From Chloroflexota bacterium (GTDB lineage: Bacteria > Chloroflexota > UBA11872 > UBA12225), in assembly GCA_030447525.1 (NCBI GenBank), contig JAUJOR010000005.1, forward strand, positions 186,001 through 250,000: a stretch of 64,000 nucleotides of DNA, in the 5' to 3' direction. Below the pieces are notes generated by a model. It worked only from the letters and a program-made list of their open reading frames with translations, was not told where the DNA came from and did no database searches. Positions 15,545 to 25,290 of the stretch are shown in pieces. Each line of letters begins with the position of its first letter. Within the stretch, counting starts at the first letter, position 1. The position numbers and the translations under genes are program-made.

Positions 15545-17515
15545 TGCGTGCCTCCTCAGGCACGGGCAGCGCCGGCGGGCCACCCATCAGCTCCAGCTCC
15601 AGGGGAGACGGCAGTATCTCCAACCGGACGTTGCCCCGCTGGGTGAGGAGCAGCCCTCTCCCTTGGCCACAGCCCTCCAAGTAGCGCGCCTCGGTGTCCG
15701 AGAGGTCGAAGTGCTCCCTGGCCTGCAGCGCCCCCTTGGTCTGGTGCAGGAGCAGCTTGGTATGGGCGTTGTCCAGCGCCCGGCGCCCCTGATGCGTGGC
15801 CGTGTAGTCCCCCGGCAGCTGCAACATGCTCCACACGGAGAGCCCGTAGGCCCGGCCCAGGGTGTAGAGCTCGGCGACCAGGGCGGCGCTCTCCTCGTAG
15901 GCCAGCAGGGAGGCTACCTCGTCCATGGAGAAGATGCGCTTGCGCCGGTCGCGCTTGGCCAGCTTCCAGACGTGGTTGCCGACCAGCCACACGGCGAGCC
16001 GGCGCAGCCTCCGAATCGATGCCCTCCAGATCGAAGGACGTCACGCGGGCCTCTAGCCGGACGTTGGTGGGCCGGTTGAACATCCCCGCCAGCGTGCCGA
16101 TGGTGTAGCGCCGCAGCCCCTGGCCAGGTGCGCCGCCTCCGGGTCGCCCTCCTCGGTGCCCATGCGCTCCAGGCTCGTCGCGCACGTCGGCCAGGATGGG
16201 CACGCCGGCGGGGTCGGTGTTCCAGGTCTGGGGTCGCCGGGGCAGGATACCCTTCTTGCTGTAGGCCCCCAGGATGGCCGTCTCAGCGGGCGGTGCGCTC
16301 GTCCTTGGTCATGCGCTCGCCGTCGTCCTTGACCATCAGGGCGATCAGGCCCACGGCGAGACGCGCCTGGTCGAGCACCGGATCGCGCTCCGAGGCGTGG
16401 CCCGTCCCGGACACGATCCGACTGGAACCGAGATCGAAGGGGTTGATCACCACCTCGGGGTCGGTGGACAGCGCACGATCTGCCCGCCCAGGGCCTCCAC
16501 CATGCTGCGGTAGTCGCCCTTCACCGGGTCGATCAGGACGATGTCCGGCGGGTCCTCGGTTGTGGCCCAGCGCATCTTCAGGGTGCCGGCCGTGACCGTC
16601 TTGCCCGATCCTGTAGGGGCGAGGAACACCAGGTGGCCGCCGGCGAGCCCGGCAGGCCGTCTCCCGGCTGGTCGCTCCAGGGGTCGAAGCGCACCGGAGC
16701 ATGGTCGTCGAGGGAGATCCCCCACACCGGCCCGGTGGGCGTGCTGATGGCGTTGGTCAGCCACGGGCAGCGCGGCCAGCGTCTGGGTGTCCAGCGGTGT
16801 GCGCATGCCCAGCGTGTCCGTGGCGTAGGGCACCCCGGCGCGCGGAAGCCGTCGAAGTGGCGCCAGCGCATCCCGTAGGGCCGGATCTTGAGCCGCCCAG
16901 GCTCGGCCCGTACCCGCCCCTCCAGGGCCTTCAGCTCGTCCCTGGAGCCGGCACGCAGGGTGAGGGCGGCCCCGACGGTGAACAGGCGTTCCCCCTCGTT
17001 GGTCATGGCCCGGGCGATACCCTCCGCGCTCCCCAGGGCGCCTCGTCCTCGGGGTCGGAGAGGTAGCCCTGCGCCGCCCGGTCGGCGGACTCGGCCGCCC
17101 GCAGCACCCGTTGATCCCGGACGAGCCTGGCGGCCTCCTTGTCGGTCAGGGGGGTGACGTGCAGGGCCAGGGAGACGTCCCCGTCCGTCTGGTAGAGGAT
17201 GGATGCCAGCCAGCCGGGGAAGGTCACCTGGTCGGGTGGGGGCGAGGGGCGAAAATGCAGCGTGCGCGTCCACACCTCGTCTACCACGAAGGCGTCGGCA
17301 TGCAGCTCGGCCCACTCGGGGGCCACGACATCCAGCAGGGAGCGCACGGAGCGCTCGGCCTGGGCGGTATGGCGGACGTGCTCCTTGAGCTGCCCCCACT
17401 CGTGGCGGACGCGCCAGGCGCCGCGGCGCACGGGCTGCAGCGTCGGCCTGGGGATCCTCGGCAGCGTGGGCAGGGTGGGCGTCTTGAAGCGCAGCACGCG
17501 CAGCACGGTGCTCAT
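15534..17515 (-). pseudogene. VirB4/TraC-like conjugation ATPase, multiply frameshifted
   Basis: Fragments of a VirB4-type ATPase follow in the right order through changing frames. They are MSTVLRVLRFKTPTLPTLPR at the start; ARAMTNEGERLFTVGAALTL; a Walker A segment FLAPTGSGKTVTAG; DIVLIDPVKGDYRSMVEALG; VINPFDLGSSRIVSGTG; GTLAGMFNRPTNVRLEARV; a Walker B-like RIFSMDEVASLLAYEE; and a C-terminus running to the stop at 15534. About eight or more shifts occur in 2 kb. The span (1,982 bp) fits a protein near 660 residues. The ATG at 17515 overlaps the upstream stop (ATGA). Motifs are well kept, so a local cluster of missing bases in GC runs is as likely as real decay. If real, the element cannot conjugate by itself. 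Confidence 0.8.
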
Positions 17516-18243
17516 CGCGGGAGGACCTTGCCGTTGGGGACCGCCTGCACCGTGGCCCTGGGGCGCCGATCCTCGAGGATGGCTCGGTGCCCGATCTGCC
17601 GAAACACCAGGTGCGGTCCGTAGGGTGTCCACGGCCCCATCTGCTCCACGTGCCCCGGCCGCCAGGACTCGGCGATGGCGCGTACCAGCGTTTCGCCGCG
17701 CAGTGGCCTGACGCGCAGCCCGGCGGCGAGGAAGTGCCCCGTGGCCCGGCGCGCCACGTCCACGAGCGTCTCGGCGTCGGTGCCGCGGACAGCGAGATAG
17801 TTGGCCGTCTCCCTGGACATACCCTCTGCCTCCAGGCGGCGGTAGTGCGCTCCCTGGTCGGCGGCGATCCGCGCCGGGCCCGGCTCCATCGTGGCCAGTG
17901 CCCGCGACCGGCCCTCGACGGCGGTGATGGCCGCCCCTAGGCCACCCGGCCGGGTGCGGGTGAGCAACGCCGCCTCACCCGGCAGCGCATTGATGCCCCC
18001 GGCGAAGGCCCCCAGGAACCGGCGGGCGCGGTCGCTCCCGGCGGCGTGCAGCGGGAAGCCGTCCACCTCGAACACCATGCGCAGCTCCCCGCCACTCATG
18101 GTGACGACGGCATCGTCCAGTCCCAGTTGCCGCACGCCCAGGTGACTGCGCAGGACGGACGCCGGCGCCAGCGCCCCGCTCTGCCCCTTCGGCGGCGCCT
18201 TCACCCGCCCCACGGCAAACAGCCTGCTCCAAAATCCCATCAC
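17512..18243 (-). CDS. VirB4 N-terminal-domain-like conjugation protein
   Basis: A 243-residue protein directly before virB4, with ATGA overlap. It lacks a P-loop. A segment near residues 48-85 (VVTMSGGELRMVFEVDGFPL, then FLGAFAGGINALPGEAALL) resembles the start of VirB4/TraC proteins, where a beta-strand pair is followed by a helix and a second strand pair. It may therefore be the separated N-terminal module of VirB4, as in some Gram-positive-type ICEs where this part is a separate protein. The match is by eye and weak; otherwise treat it as a T4SS operon protein of unknown function. Confidence 0.5.
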   Translation of the reverse strand: MMGFWSRLFAVGRVKAPPKGQSGALAPASVLRSHLGVRQLGLDDAVVTMSGGELRMVFEVDGFPLHAAGSDRARRFLGAFAGGINALPGEAALLTRTRPGGLGAAITAVEGRSRALATMEPGPARIAADQGAHYRRLEAEGMSRETANYLAVRGTDAETLVDVARRATGHFLAAGLRVRPLRGETLVRAIAESWRPGHVEQMGPWTPYGPHLVFRQIGHRAILEDRRPRATVQAVPNGKVLPR

Positions 18244-18270
18244 CCTGACTCCTGACCGTGACTCCGACCC

Positions 18271-18621
18271 TCACCACCAATGGGCGAGGGGACTGCGCGT
18301 GTCCGGCTTGTACACCGCACGCTTGGGCGTGGCCAGGTAGGCCAGCCAGACCCCGGCCCAGGCCTTGGCGTCCAGGCCCCCCGGTCGGAAGAGCGCCCCG
18401 ACGGCGCACAGGCCGACCGCGGGGAGCCACCACAGCCACGTTTGGGGCAGAAGCGCGGCCGTCGAGAGGCCGGTGCTGTTGGCGACGGCCACCACGACCA
18501 TGTTGGCCATGAGCGCCGCCACCGCCATGCCAGCCCACCACACGACCCGAGTCGGGACACCGTAGTAGCGTCCCCCCGTGCCCAGCCGGGGGGCCTTCCA
18601 GCCGAGGCCCTGGCCGTCCAC
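18271..18621 (-). CDS. PrgI-like T4SS membrane protein
   Basis: A 116-residue protein with two close membrane segments (VVWWAGMAVAALMANMVVVA and LLPQTWLWWLPAVGLCAVGA) and a C-terminal stretch FRPGGLDAKAWAGVWLAYLA. This layout and the position just upstream of VirB4 genes are typical of the PrgI family in Gram-positive and Chloroflexota conjugation modules. It starts 4 bp after the pilin-like gene. Likely part of the inner-membrane T4SS core. Confidence 0.65.
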   Translation of the reverse strand: MDGQGLGWKAPRLGTGGRYYGVPTRVVWWAGMAVAALMANMVVVAVANSTGLSTAALLPQTWLWWLPAVGLCAVGALFRPGGLDAKAWAGVWLAYLATPKRAVYKPDTRSPLAHWW

Positions 18622-18624
18622 CGG

Positions 18625-18882
18625 CTAGACTCCCATCACCCGGTTGAGGATGCCGCCGATGATGGCCAGGGCGATGGTGCCGCCCACGCCGAGGGCGGCG
18701 CAGGTGAAGACCGCGCTCTTCCCCCAGCTCGCCGCCTTGGGGTTATCCAGCATCCGCGCGCCCATCAGCACGATGAAGCCGATGATGATCCCCAGGACGC
18801 CCAGGATGGGGAGCAAGATGATGCCGTAGTCGATGCCGTTGTTGAGGATCTGGGCCACATCCTGGTTACCGAGCCGGTTCAT
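18625..18882 (-). CDS. pilin-like (VirB2/TrbC-type) small membrane protein
   Basis: An 85-residue protein with two membrane helices (IILLPILGVLGIIIGFIVLM and VFTCAALGVGGTIALAIIGG) joined by a short polar loop, the usual form of VirB2/TrbC-type pilins and their Gram-positive counterparts. The ATG at 18882 is preferred over an upstream frame-mate because AAGGAG lies 8 bases before it. No clear signal peptidase site was seen. First small gene after the VirB6-like gene. Confidence 0.65.
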   Translation of the reverse strand: MNRLGNQDVAQILNNGIDYGIILLPILGVLGIIIGFIVLMGARMLDNPKAASWGKSAVFTCAALGVGGTIALAIIGGILNRVMGV

Positions 18883-18931
18883 CCTTGTGTCTCCTTCTTG
18901 CGTGGCCCTGCACGGGCTGCGCCTCACGTCC

Positions 18932-20145
18932 CTACTTGGGCTTGGGCGGCGGCAGCATCGGGGGGACGTACTCGATGAGCCGTGGTGTGGGCCGTCCGGC
19001 GGTGAACGCCTCCGTGGTCGGCGGCGTCCGCGGCGGGGGGTAGATGCCTGCCGGCATGGGCGGGATGGGCATCCGAAACGCCGCCAGGGAGGCGAGCTGG
19101 ATCCCTACCGAGGCCGCCCGGTGCAGCGTGCCGGAGGGCACCAGGGAGCGGGTAAGCATCGCTCCCAGCAGCATCCCCGGCATCGTCCCGGCGGCCATGA
19201 TGGACGCCGTGCCGACGACCATGGCCGTGGCCTCAGACACGGCGGTCTCTTCCGGGCCAGCCGTGCCGTGGATCAGGATGTTGGCTCCCAGGCCCAGGAA
19301 CACGGCCTGCACGACCTGGACGAACGCCGAGGCCACCGCGTAGGTCAGCCACACGTCGTAGGCGTCCTGGGCCTTCTTGAAGGGCAGCGCGCCGAGCACG
19401 AACGCCACCGGCGACAGGATCAGGCACACCACCACCGTCAGCACGACCTTGATGCGGGCGAAGAAGAAGCACGCGGCGAAGCCCGCGTAGATCAAGGCCA
19501 GGATGGGGAACGTCACCGCCTGGCCGAACGCCGTCAGCCGGTCCAGGCCGGGGAGCCCGCCGGTGGGATCCAGAAAGCGGCCCACCAGGCTGTTGGACAC
19601 ATCAATCAGGGTCAGGTAGAGGCGGGTGCCGAGGAGCAGCCCGGCCGTGGCACGCATGAAGTGGCGCAGGCCGGAGAAGAGCACGTCCGGGGGCGCCCGC
19701 CCATGATCGAGAGCATCCCCATCCCCAGCGTCAGCACAGCGGCGAGCCCCAGGGCGACGGCGGCGATGGGGAACAGGACGCCCCAGGCCGTCTCGACGAA
19801 GGGCATCCCCACGACCCACGTGGGGATCTGGGTGAAGATATTGAACGGGGCGAATAACCCCGCCAGCGCATCCCAGAACGTCCGCAGGAGCCCCTGCACC
19901 CACCGTCCCAGCAGCGCGGGGAGTCCCTGCTCCGGGTCGGTGAACAGGCGCAGCATTCCCTGGAACAGGGCGTCCCGCTGCTGCTCGAACCACTGCCCGG
20001 GGCCGAGGCGATCGAGCCAGCTCCCCGAGCCTGTGCTCCCGGGCGGCGCTGAATCGGGCACCTCCTGGGCCAACGCCGTGCCCGCGGCCGCCGGGAGCAG
20101 ACGCCAGATCAGCGCCGACACTGGCGCCAGCATCGTCGCCCACAT
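18932..20145 (-). CDS. VirB6/TrbL-like polytopic membrane protein (one frameshift)
   Basis: A T4SS channel-type protein of about 404 residues. The N-terminus looks like a signal anchor (MWATMLAPVSALIWRLLP, then AAAGTALAQE), and five or more membrane helices follow, including FPILALIYAGFAACFFFARI and IKVVLTVVVCLILSPVAFVL. The C-terminal 50 residues are Pro-rich. The frame changes near 19693-19700: MGMLSIMGG in one frame, APPDVLFSGLRHFM in the next, within GGGCGCCCGCCC. The span of 1,214 bp is one base short of whole codons, so a single missing base restores it. It is the first gene of the minus-strand transfer operon; a start further upstream (20259) is possible. Confidence 0.7.
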
Positions 20146-20246
20146 TACGGCTTCGCGCCGCCCCGTCTCGTGCTCCGTCGCGCCCGCCGCTCCCAGTCGG
20201 CCGCCCTGCCGTAGTCTGCGCCTGCGTAAATCATACATGTGTTCAC

Positions 20247-20327
20247 TGAATGACTGCATCACGCTCTGAATGATGCACGCATGCAGGCTACGTGGGCAGC
20301 ACGGTGCATGACGGGATGACTGATGCA
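20247..20327. promoter_or_regulatory. repeat cluster in the divergent intergenic region (candidate operators)
   Basis: Between the transfer operon and the small RHH gene lie CTGAATGA at 20247-20254 and 20266-20273 (19 bp apart), and the heptamer TGCATCA at 20255-20261 with its complement TGATGCA at 20271-20277 and again at 20321-20327. The first two heptamers form an inverted pair separated by 9 bases. The DNA is clearly AT-richer than its surroundings. The arrangement fits operators bound by a ribbon-helix-helix protein such as the one at 20371, which would control both directions. Confidence 0.5.
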
Positions 20328-20370
20328 AGCGGCTACTATGGGGCGGAAGACTCGCCCGAAGGACCGCGGC

Positions 20371-20559
20371 ATGCCGAAGGCCCTGATCCAGCTCACCGTG
20401 CGCGTGGAGCCCGAGACCTACGACGCGGCGCAGCGCGCCGCCCGGGCCGCCGGGCTCTCCCTGAGCGCCTGGCTCGCCCGCACCATCCGAGCGCAGGCTG
20501 AGCAGGAGACGCAAGCGACGGTGGATAGGCGGAGCGCGAGCGACGACGCCCCTCGTTGA
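20371..20559 (+). CDS. ribbon-helix-helix DNA-binding protein
   Basis: A 62-residue protein. ALIQLTVRVEPETYDAAQRA followed by ARAAGLSLSAWLARTIRA is the beta-helix-helix pattern of Arc/MetJ-type regulators. The ATG at 20371 has AAGGA seven bases upstream; an earlier in-frame ATG at 20323 would lie inside the repeat cluster. It is transcribed away from the T4SS operon and is a good candidate for its repressor, or for a MobC-like accessory that binds the transfer origin. Both roles are inference from size and place. Confidence 0.6.
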   Translation: MPKALIQLTVRVEPETYDAAQRAARAAGLSLSAWLARTIRAQAEQETQATVDRRSASDDAPR

Positions 20560-20623
20560 ACCCGCGCCGCAAGCCGGCACGGCCGCACCGCAACCTGGCG
20601 ATGCGGCCGCCACCGCGAGGCGC

Positions 20624-20759
20624 TCTCCCGGGCCTTGATCGCCCCGCAGAGGAGGTTCCATATGCGCAGGTCGTCCCGCGGCTGGAGCGCCACTGCCCCG
20701 TCCCGGACGACCACCACGGCCGCGCCGAACAGCGGCATCGCTTCCTCTTGCTGTGTCAA
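20624..20759 (-). pseudogene. NUDIX hydrolase N-terminal remnant
   Basis: About 45 codons beginning MTQQEEAMPLFGAAVVVVRD, then GAVALQPRDDLRIWNLLCGA. This matches the first strand pair of NUDIX hydrolases, where the next residues would be the GG(x)VExGE box; here the sequence degrades right after ...GAIKARESA and no NUDIX box follows. It is a truncated leftover, probably cargo lost from the element. Confidence 0.45.
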
Positions 20760-20845
20760 GTGTCGAGCTGGGTCGCTGTCGCGCCCAGTGCAGGGCCTCG
20801 GTCACAGCCCGCCCGCTCGCGGCGGATGCCGGGCGGCCGCGCGGG

Positions 20846-22294
20846 CTAGATGCGCTCGGCAGCGGGGCGCCGCGGGTCGCGCGGCGGCATCGTCCGAGAT
20901 GAGTCCGCCGGCGGAGACGGCTCGGACTCCGCTGGCAGTGACCGCAGCGAGCGCGCCGGTGAGAGCGCCACCCAGAGGAAGGCGAGGAGCACCCCCAGCG
21001 CGCCCACCAGCACTGTCGCGCGCAGCCCCACCGCTTCGCCTAGCGCGCCGCCGACGAAGGCACCCACAGGCACGGCGCCGCTAGTGCAGACGCGGACCGT
21101 GGCGTTGACGCGTCCCTGCAGCCGGCCGGGCGTCACGGCTTGGCGCAGGCTGACGAAGTTCACCGCGAAGACCCAGTCGCTCGAGCGCACCAGCACCTCA
21201 CCGACGGCCAACAGGAGCAGTGCGACGACGACGGGGCCGCCGACGGCCACCCCGGCGGCCGGAATGCACAGTTCGCCGAGCGCGCCGACCAGGAGGGCAC
21301 CCGCCATCGTCCGCCCGAGGCCGAGGCGCCTAGTCACCGGCTCGACGAACAGCGCCCCCAGGACGCCACCCACGCTGCCGACGGCGTAGATGAGCCCGAG
21401 CGCCGCCGGGCTGACGCCGAGTTCCCGCGTGACGTACAGCGGGTACAGCCCCCAGAACAGCGCGTCGAAGAGGAAGTAGAGGCCAAATGCCCCGGTGAGC
21501 GTCCGCAAGACCGGGTGCGCCGCGACGAACCGCAGGCCCTCACCGATATCCCGCCAGACCGCCTGGCGCTGCGCCGGCGCCCCCGGGGTGGGCTCGCGTC
21601 CGCGAATCGTGCCCAGAAACACGGCGGAAGCCACGAAGGAGGCCACGTCAGCGAGGATCGCGAGCGGGGCGGAGACGAGCTGCACCAGCGCCCCCGCCAG
21701 CGTCGGGCCAGCCACGCTCGCGACCTGGCCCGTCACCGCCAACTTGCTGTTGCCCTCCACAAGCTGCTCGCGGCCGACCATCACCGGCAGGTACGCGGCG
21801 TGGGCCACCTCGGAAACGACGGCAAGAGCCCCGGCGAGCAGGGCAACGGCATAGAGCAGCTCCAGGCGCAGTTGGCCCAGGAGCGCCGCCGCCGGGATAC
21901 CGGCGAGCAGCGCGGCGCGGGCGAGATCGGTGGCGATGAGCAGCGGTCGCCGCTGGACGCGGTCGACCCAGGTCCCCGCGACCAAGCCCAGCAGCAGCAC
22001 CGGGAGGGACTGGGCGGCCGCCAGCCACCCCATCTCCCGCGGGCCGGCGCCCAGCGCCACCGCCGTGAGCGGCACGGCCAGCAGGGTGACCTGCGAGCCA
22101 AGCCGCGAGATCCCGTAGCTGGCGCACAATCGGACGAAATCCGGGTTACGCCACAGTCCGCCGAAGGAGAAGTGTGGGAGCCCCACGCGCCGCGGCGGCC
22201 TCGGGTACGGTCCGCCGGTGCCAAGGTCATCTCCTGCCTTCGGCGGGCGGAGAGGGTGTCCCATCCGGGAGCGCATGTGTCCGGCTCGCGTCAC
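20846..22294 (-). CDS. MFS efflux transporter
   Basis: A major facilitator of the MFS_3/EntS-like group, about 482 residues and 12 membrane helices. The front half reads FVRLCASYGISRLGSQVTLL and GTWVDRVQRRPLLIATDLAR (the loop 2-3 motif region); the second half has LYPLYVTRELGVSPAALGLI. Relatives export macrolides, siderophores or other drugs. The GTG at 22294 overlaps the stop of the STAND regulator (GTGA), so the two are coupled; an in-frame start at 22306 is possible. The hydrophilic Pro/Ser-rich C-terminus is not conserved in the family. Probably cargo regulated by its neighbour. Confidence 0.85.
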   Translation of the reverse strand: MTRAGHMRSRMGHPLRPPKAGDDLGTGGPYPRPPRRVGLPHFSFGGLWRNPDFVRLCASYGISRLGSQVTLLAVPLTAVALGAGPREMGWLAAAQSLPVLLLGLVAGTWVDRVQRRPLLIATDLARAALLAGIPAAALLGQLRLELLYAVALLAGALAVVSEVAHAAYLPVMVGREQLVEGNSKLAVTGQVASVAGPTLAGALVQLVSAPLAILADVASFVASAVFLGTIRGREPTPGAPAQRQAVWRDIGEGLRFVAAHPVLRTLTGAFGLYFLFDALFWGLYPLYVTRELGVSPAALGLIYAVGSVGGVLGALFVEPVTRRLGLGRTMAGALLVGALGELCIPAAGVAVGGPVVVALLLLAVGEVLVRSSDWVFAVNFVSLRQAVTPGRLQGRVNATVRVCTSGAVPVGAFVGGALGEAVGLRATVLVGALGVLLAFLWVALSPARSLRSLPAESEPSPPADSSRTMPPRDPRRPAAERI

Positions 22295-25290
22295 GCAGTC
22301 TGCCACGCGTCAGCATCCCAGCAACGCCGCGTCTCGCGGAAGACGTCTCGGTCGGTCGACCGGAGCGACTCAGCCTTCAGGTCGGTGACGCGGGAGACTA
22401 ATCGCTCCAGTTCCGCCGAGTCGATGCGAGGGCGGTGCGACCGTAGCGCGTCCACGAGCTGCAGCCCGAGGAGCTCCGACACCCCCCGCGCAGGGCGGTC
22501 GAGCGGGAAGGCCCGCACCAGCGATCTCAGCTCCGCCGCCACGACGGCGTCGGGCGCGGTCGCGGCGGCCGCGCGGTGCAGCAGATGCACCCAGGCGAGG
22601 TGCAGGCCGACCCCGTCAAGGCCGAGCCCGTGTGCCCGCCCCAATGCGTCTCTGATCTGCGGCCCACGCGCTGGATCGCCGGGCGTCTCGACCTCCTGCC
22701 GCCAGAGGCGGTAGAGCCCGGCGATCGCGAGCAAGTACTCGGCACCGAGGCTCCTTGCGAGATCGGAGGCCTGTCGGTTGACGCGGAGCGCGGTCTGCAG
22801 CTCGCCGCAAGCGGCGTGCACGTCACCCAGGTACGTCAGCCCGTACGCTTCGCCCCAGACGTCGCCCAGGTCGCGTGCGACCGCCAGGCCCCGCTGGAGC
22901 GCATCCTCGGCTGCTGCATACCGACCGATCGACCACAGGACGATCCCCCGCCCCAGGAAACAGAACTCGAGTCCCTCCGGGTAGCAGGCGTCCGTCGCGG
23001 CGTCCTCCGCTTCCTCGTAGGTCCGGAGCGCCTCGCCATAGTGCCAGCAGCCCCACTGCGCATCGGCCAGGTTGAGTAGGTTCAGCGCCACCTGCGGGCC
23101 GTCGCGCTGCTGCCGCGCCAGGTCGACCGCCGCCGCGTGGTACGTTGCGCCGGCCGCGTTGTCGTCCGCGTTGTGCGCGACGCACCCGCTCCCGTGCAGC
23201 CCGGCCAGCCGCTTGAGGCGGTACACCTCTTCGGGTAGCTCAGGGCGCAGCTGCTCGAGGAGCGCAAGGGCACGCCCGTACGCGTCCCTGCCCCGGTGGC
23301 AATCCCCCACCTGCGCGCACGCGAAGCCTTGGTCCTGCAGCGCGTCGAGCAGGAGCAGGTCATCGTGGTGACGCTCGGCCGTCGTCACCACGGCGTCGAG
23401 CAGGGCGGTCGCCTCCCGCACGTTCTGGCCGACGAGGAGCATCCGGGCGTACCGCAGCCGGGCCCGAGCCGACCGGTAGTCGTCCGGCTCGACCACCAAC
23501 CACCGCTGCAGGACGGCGATCTCTGCCGCCCAGTCACCGATCACGTGGTACAGCTCGGCGCCGGCGTCCAAGACGGCGGTATCGAGGTGCTGCAGGAGCA
23601 GGCGCTCGAGGTGCGCGTAGGCGGGCATCCCGAGGCGGCGCAGCTCGAAGAGCAACGGTATCACCGCCTGGCGGAGGCCGGGCGCCGCCAGGCGACCAAC
23701 GACACGCGCCAGCAAGGCACGGAGGCACGTGTCGCTCGCGGTGTCCGCGGTGTCACGAGCCCAGCGGAGGGCGGCCCACAGATTCTCGCGCTCGGCATCA
23801 GCGCCCCGCGGGCTCGGTGCCGGCACGGCCCCCGCCTCGCCAGCCTCCCGCTCCGCCCGCTTGAGATAGAAGGCCAGGTGCCGGCGGCGCACCCGATGGG
23901 CTGCGGGGGACAACGAGAGGCGCTCGCGGCCGTACGCCCGCAGCGTCTCCGGCACCCGGTACCGCTCGTCCCCGGTCCCGGCGCTCCGCCCGGGCGCGTC
24001 CGCGTCGTAATCGTCACCGCCTCGGACGACAAGCGACTTGTCGATCAGGCGCAGCAGCAGTTCGAGGACGTCGGACGTCGGCACGAGGTCGGCTGCGGCG
24101 GGTGGCACTGAGCCCGAGGCCGACGCGGCGCCGACGCGCCCCCCGGCTTCGTCTTCCACGGTGGCGTCATCAGAGACGGGCTCGGAGTCATCGCCGGCGA
24201 CGGCTTCGACCGCCTCCAGGGTGAAGCTCCCGACGAACACGGACAAGCGGGTGAAGAGAACCTGCTCGATCCGGCTCAGGAGGTCGTAGCTCCAGTCCAC
24301 CGCCGCGCGCAGTGTCTGGTGGCGGGGGACGGCGACGCGGCTGCCACCGGTCAGAAGTCGGAAGCGGTCGTCCAGCCGCAGCGCGAGCTGCTCCACGGAG
24401 AGGACGCGCACCCGCGCCGCGGCCAGCTCCAGGGCAAGGGGGATGCCGTCCAGGCGCCGGCACAGCTCGGCCACGGCCGCGGCGTTCTCCTCGGTCAGCC
24501 CGAATCCCGGCGACCCCGTGGCGGCCCGGTCGACGAAGAGCCGCACCGCGTCGTAGCGGAGCAGGTCGTGGACTACGCGTTCCACTGGCCTGGCCGGTGG
24601 GACGCGAAATGATGGGACCCGCCAGGCCACCTCCCCCACCAGCCCCAGCGGCTCCCGGCTCGTGGCCACGACACGCACGTGCGGGCACTCCCGGATCAGC
24701 GCATCAGACAGCCGGGCGCAGGCCTCCAGCAGGTGCTCACAGTTATCCAGCACCAGGAGCAGGCGCCGCCTTCGCAATGCCGTTTGTAGCGTAACAACGC
24801 GGTCTCGCTCTCGGATGTCGGGGACCCCGAGCGCCGCCGCCGCGGCGTGCCCCACTTGGTCGGGATCGGTGAGCGCCGCCAGCTCAGCGAGCCAGACGCC
24901 GTCGGGCATGGTAGGCAGGAGGTGGCGAGCCAACTCGACGGCCAGGCGGGTCTTCCCCACGCCACCGGTCCCCGTGAGCGTCACCAGCCGGTGCTCTCCG
25001 ATGAGGCGCCGCATAGCGTCGACCTCCGCCTCCCGCCCCACGAAGGCCGTCAACGCGTGCGGCAGGTTGTCCCGTCGGCGATCGGAGGTACTGCCCGCGG
25101 AGGCCGCGGCGTCCAGCGCGGCGCGCTCATCATCGGAGAGCCCGAGCGCGTCCGCCAGTAGGCCGAGCGTGTCTTGCCGGGGCACCTCCCGCCCCCGCTC
25201 CACGGCGCTGATGGTGTGCCAGCTCACGGCTGACCGCTCGCCCAGCTCCGCCTGTGTGAGCCGGCGCTCCTCTCGGTACTGCCGGAGCAA
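22291..25290 (-). CDS. STAND-type transcriptional regulator: XRE HTH, NB-ARC NTPase, TPR-like repeats
   Basis: A 999-residue signal-transduction ATPase. Residues 1-60 are an XRE-type HTH (RRLTQAELGERSAVSWHTIS). A P-loop GTGGVGKT lies at 107-114 and the Walker B-like LLLVLDNCEHL near 180, followed by VVATSREPLGLVGE and GIPLALELAAARVRVLS, all typical of the LuxR/AfsR-like STAND group. The last 400 residues form helical TPR-like repeats (such as NLLNLADAQWGCWHYGEALR). The start is a TTG at 25290; the frame remains open upstream, and a better N-terminus in another frame (GTG near 25351) suggests a possible indel. Likely senses a ligand through the repeats and controls the coupled MFS gene. Confidence 0.85.
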   Translation of the reverse strand: MLRQYREERRLTQAELGERSAVSWHTISAVERGREVPRQDTLGLLADALGLSDDERAALDAAASAGSTSDRRRDNLPHALTAFVGREAEVDAMRRLIGEHRLVTLTGTGGVGKTRLAVELARHLLPTMPDGVWLAELAALTDPDQVGHAAAAALGVPDIRERDRVVTLQTALRRRRLLLVLDNCEHLLEACARLSDALIRECPHVRVVATSREPLGLVGEVAWRVPSFRVPPARPVERVVHDLLRYDAVRLFVDRAATGSPGFGLTEENAAAVAELCRRLDGIPLALELAAARVRVLSVEQLALRLDDRFRLLTGGSRVAVPRHQTLRAAVDWSYDLLSRIEQVLFTRLSVFVGSFTLEAVEAVAGDDSEPVSDDATVEDEAGGRVGAASASGSVPPAAADLVPTSDVLELLLRLIDKSLVVRGGDDYDADAPGRSAGTGDERYRVPETLRAYGRERLSLSPAAHRVRRRHLAFYLKRAEREAGEAGAVPAPSPRGADAERENLWAALRWARDTADTASDTCLRALLARVVGRLAAPGLRQAVIPLLFELRRLGMPAYAHLERLLLQHLDTAVLDAGAELYHVIGDWAAEIAVLQRWLVVEPDDYRSARARLRYARMLLVGQNVREATALLDAVVTTAERHHDDLLLLDALQDQGFACAQVGDCHRGRDAYGRALALLEQLRPELPEEVYRLKRLAGLHGSGCVAHNADDNAAGATYHAAAVDLARQQRDGPQVALNLLNLADAQWGCWHYGEALRTYEEAEDAATDACYPEGLEFCFLGRGIVLWSIGRYAAAEDALQRGLAVARDLGDVWGEAYGLTYLGDVHAACGELQTALRVNRQASDLARSLGAEYLLAIAGLYRLWRQEVETPGDPARGPQIRDALGRAHGLGLDGVGLHLAWVHLLHRAAAATAPDAVVAAELRSLVRAFPLDRPARGVSELLGLQLVDALRSHRPRIDSAELERLVSRVTDLKAESLRSTDRDVFRETRRCWDADAWQTA

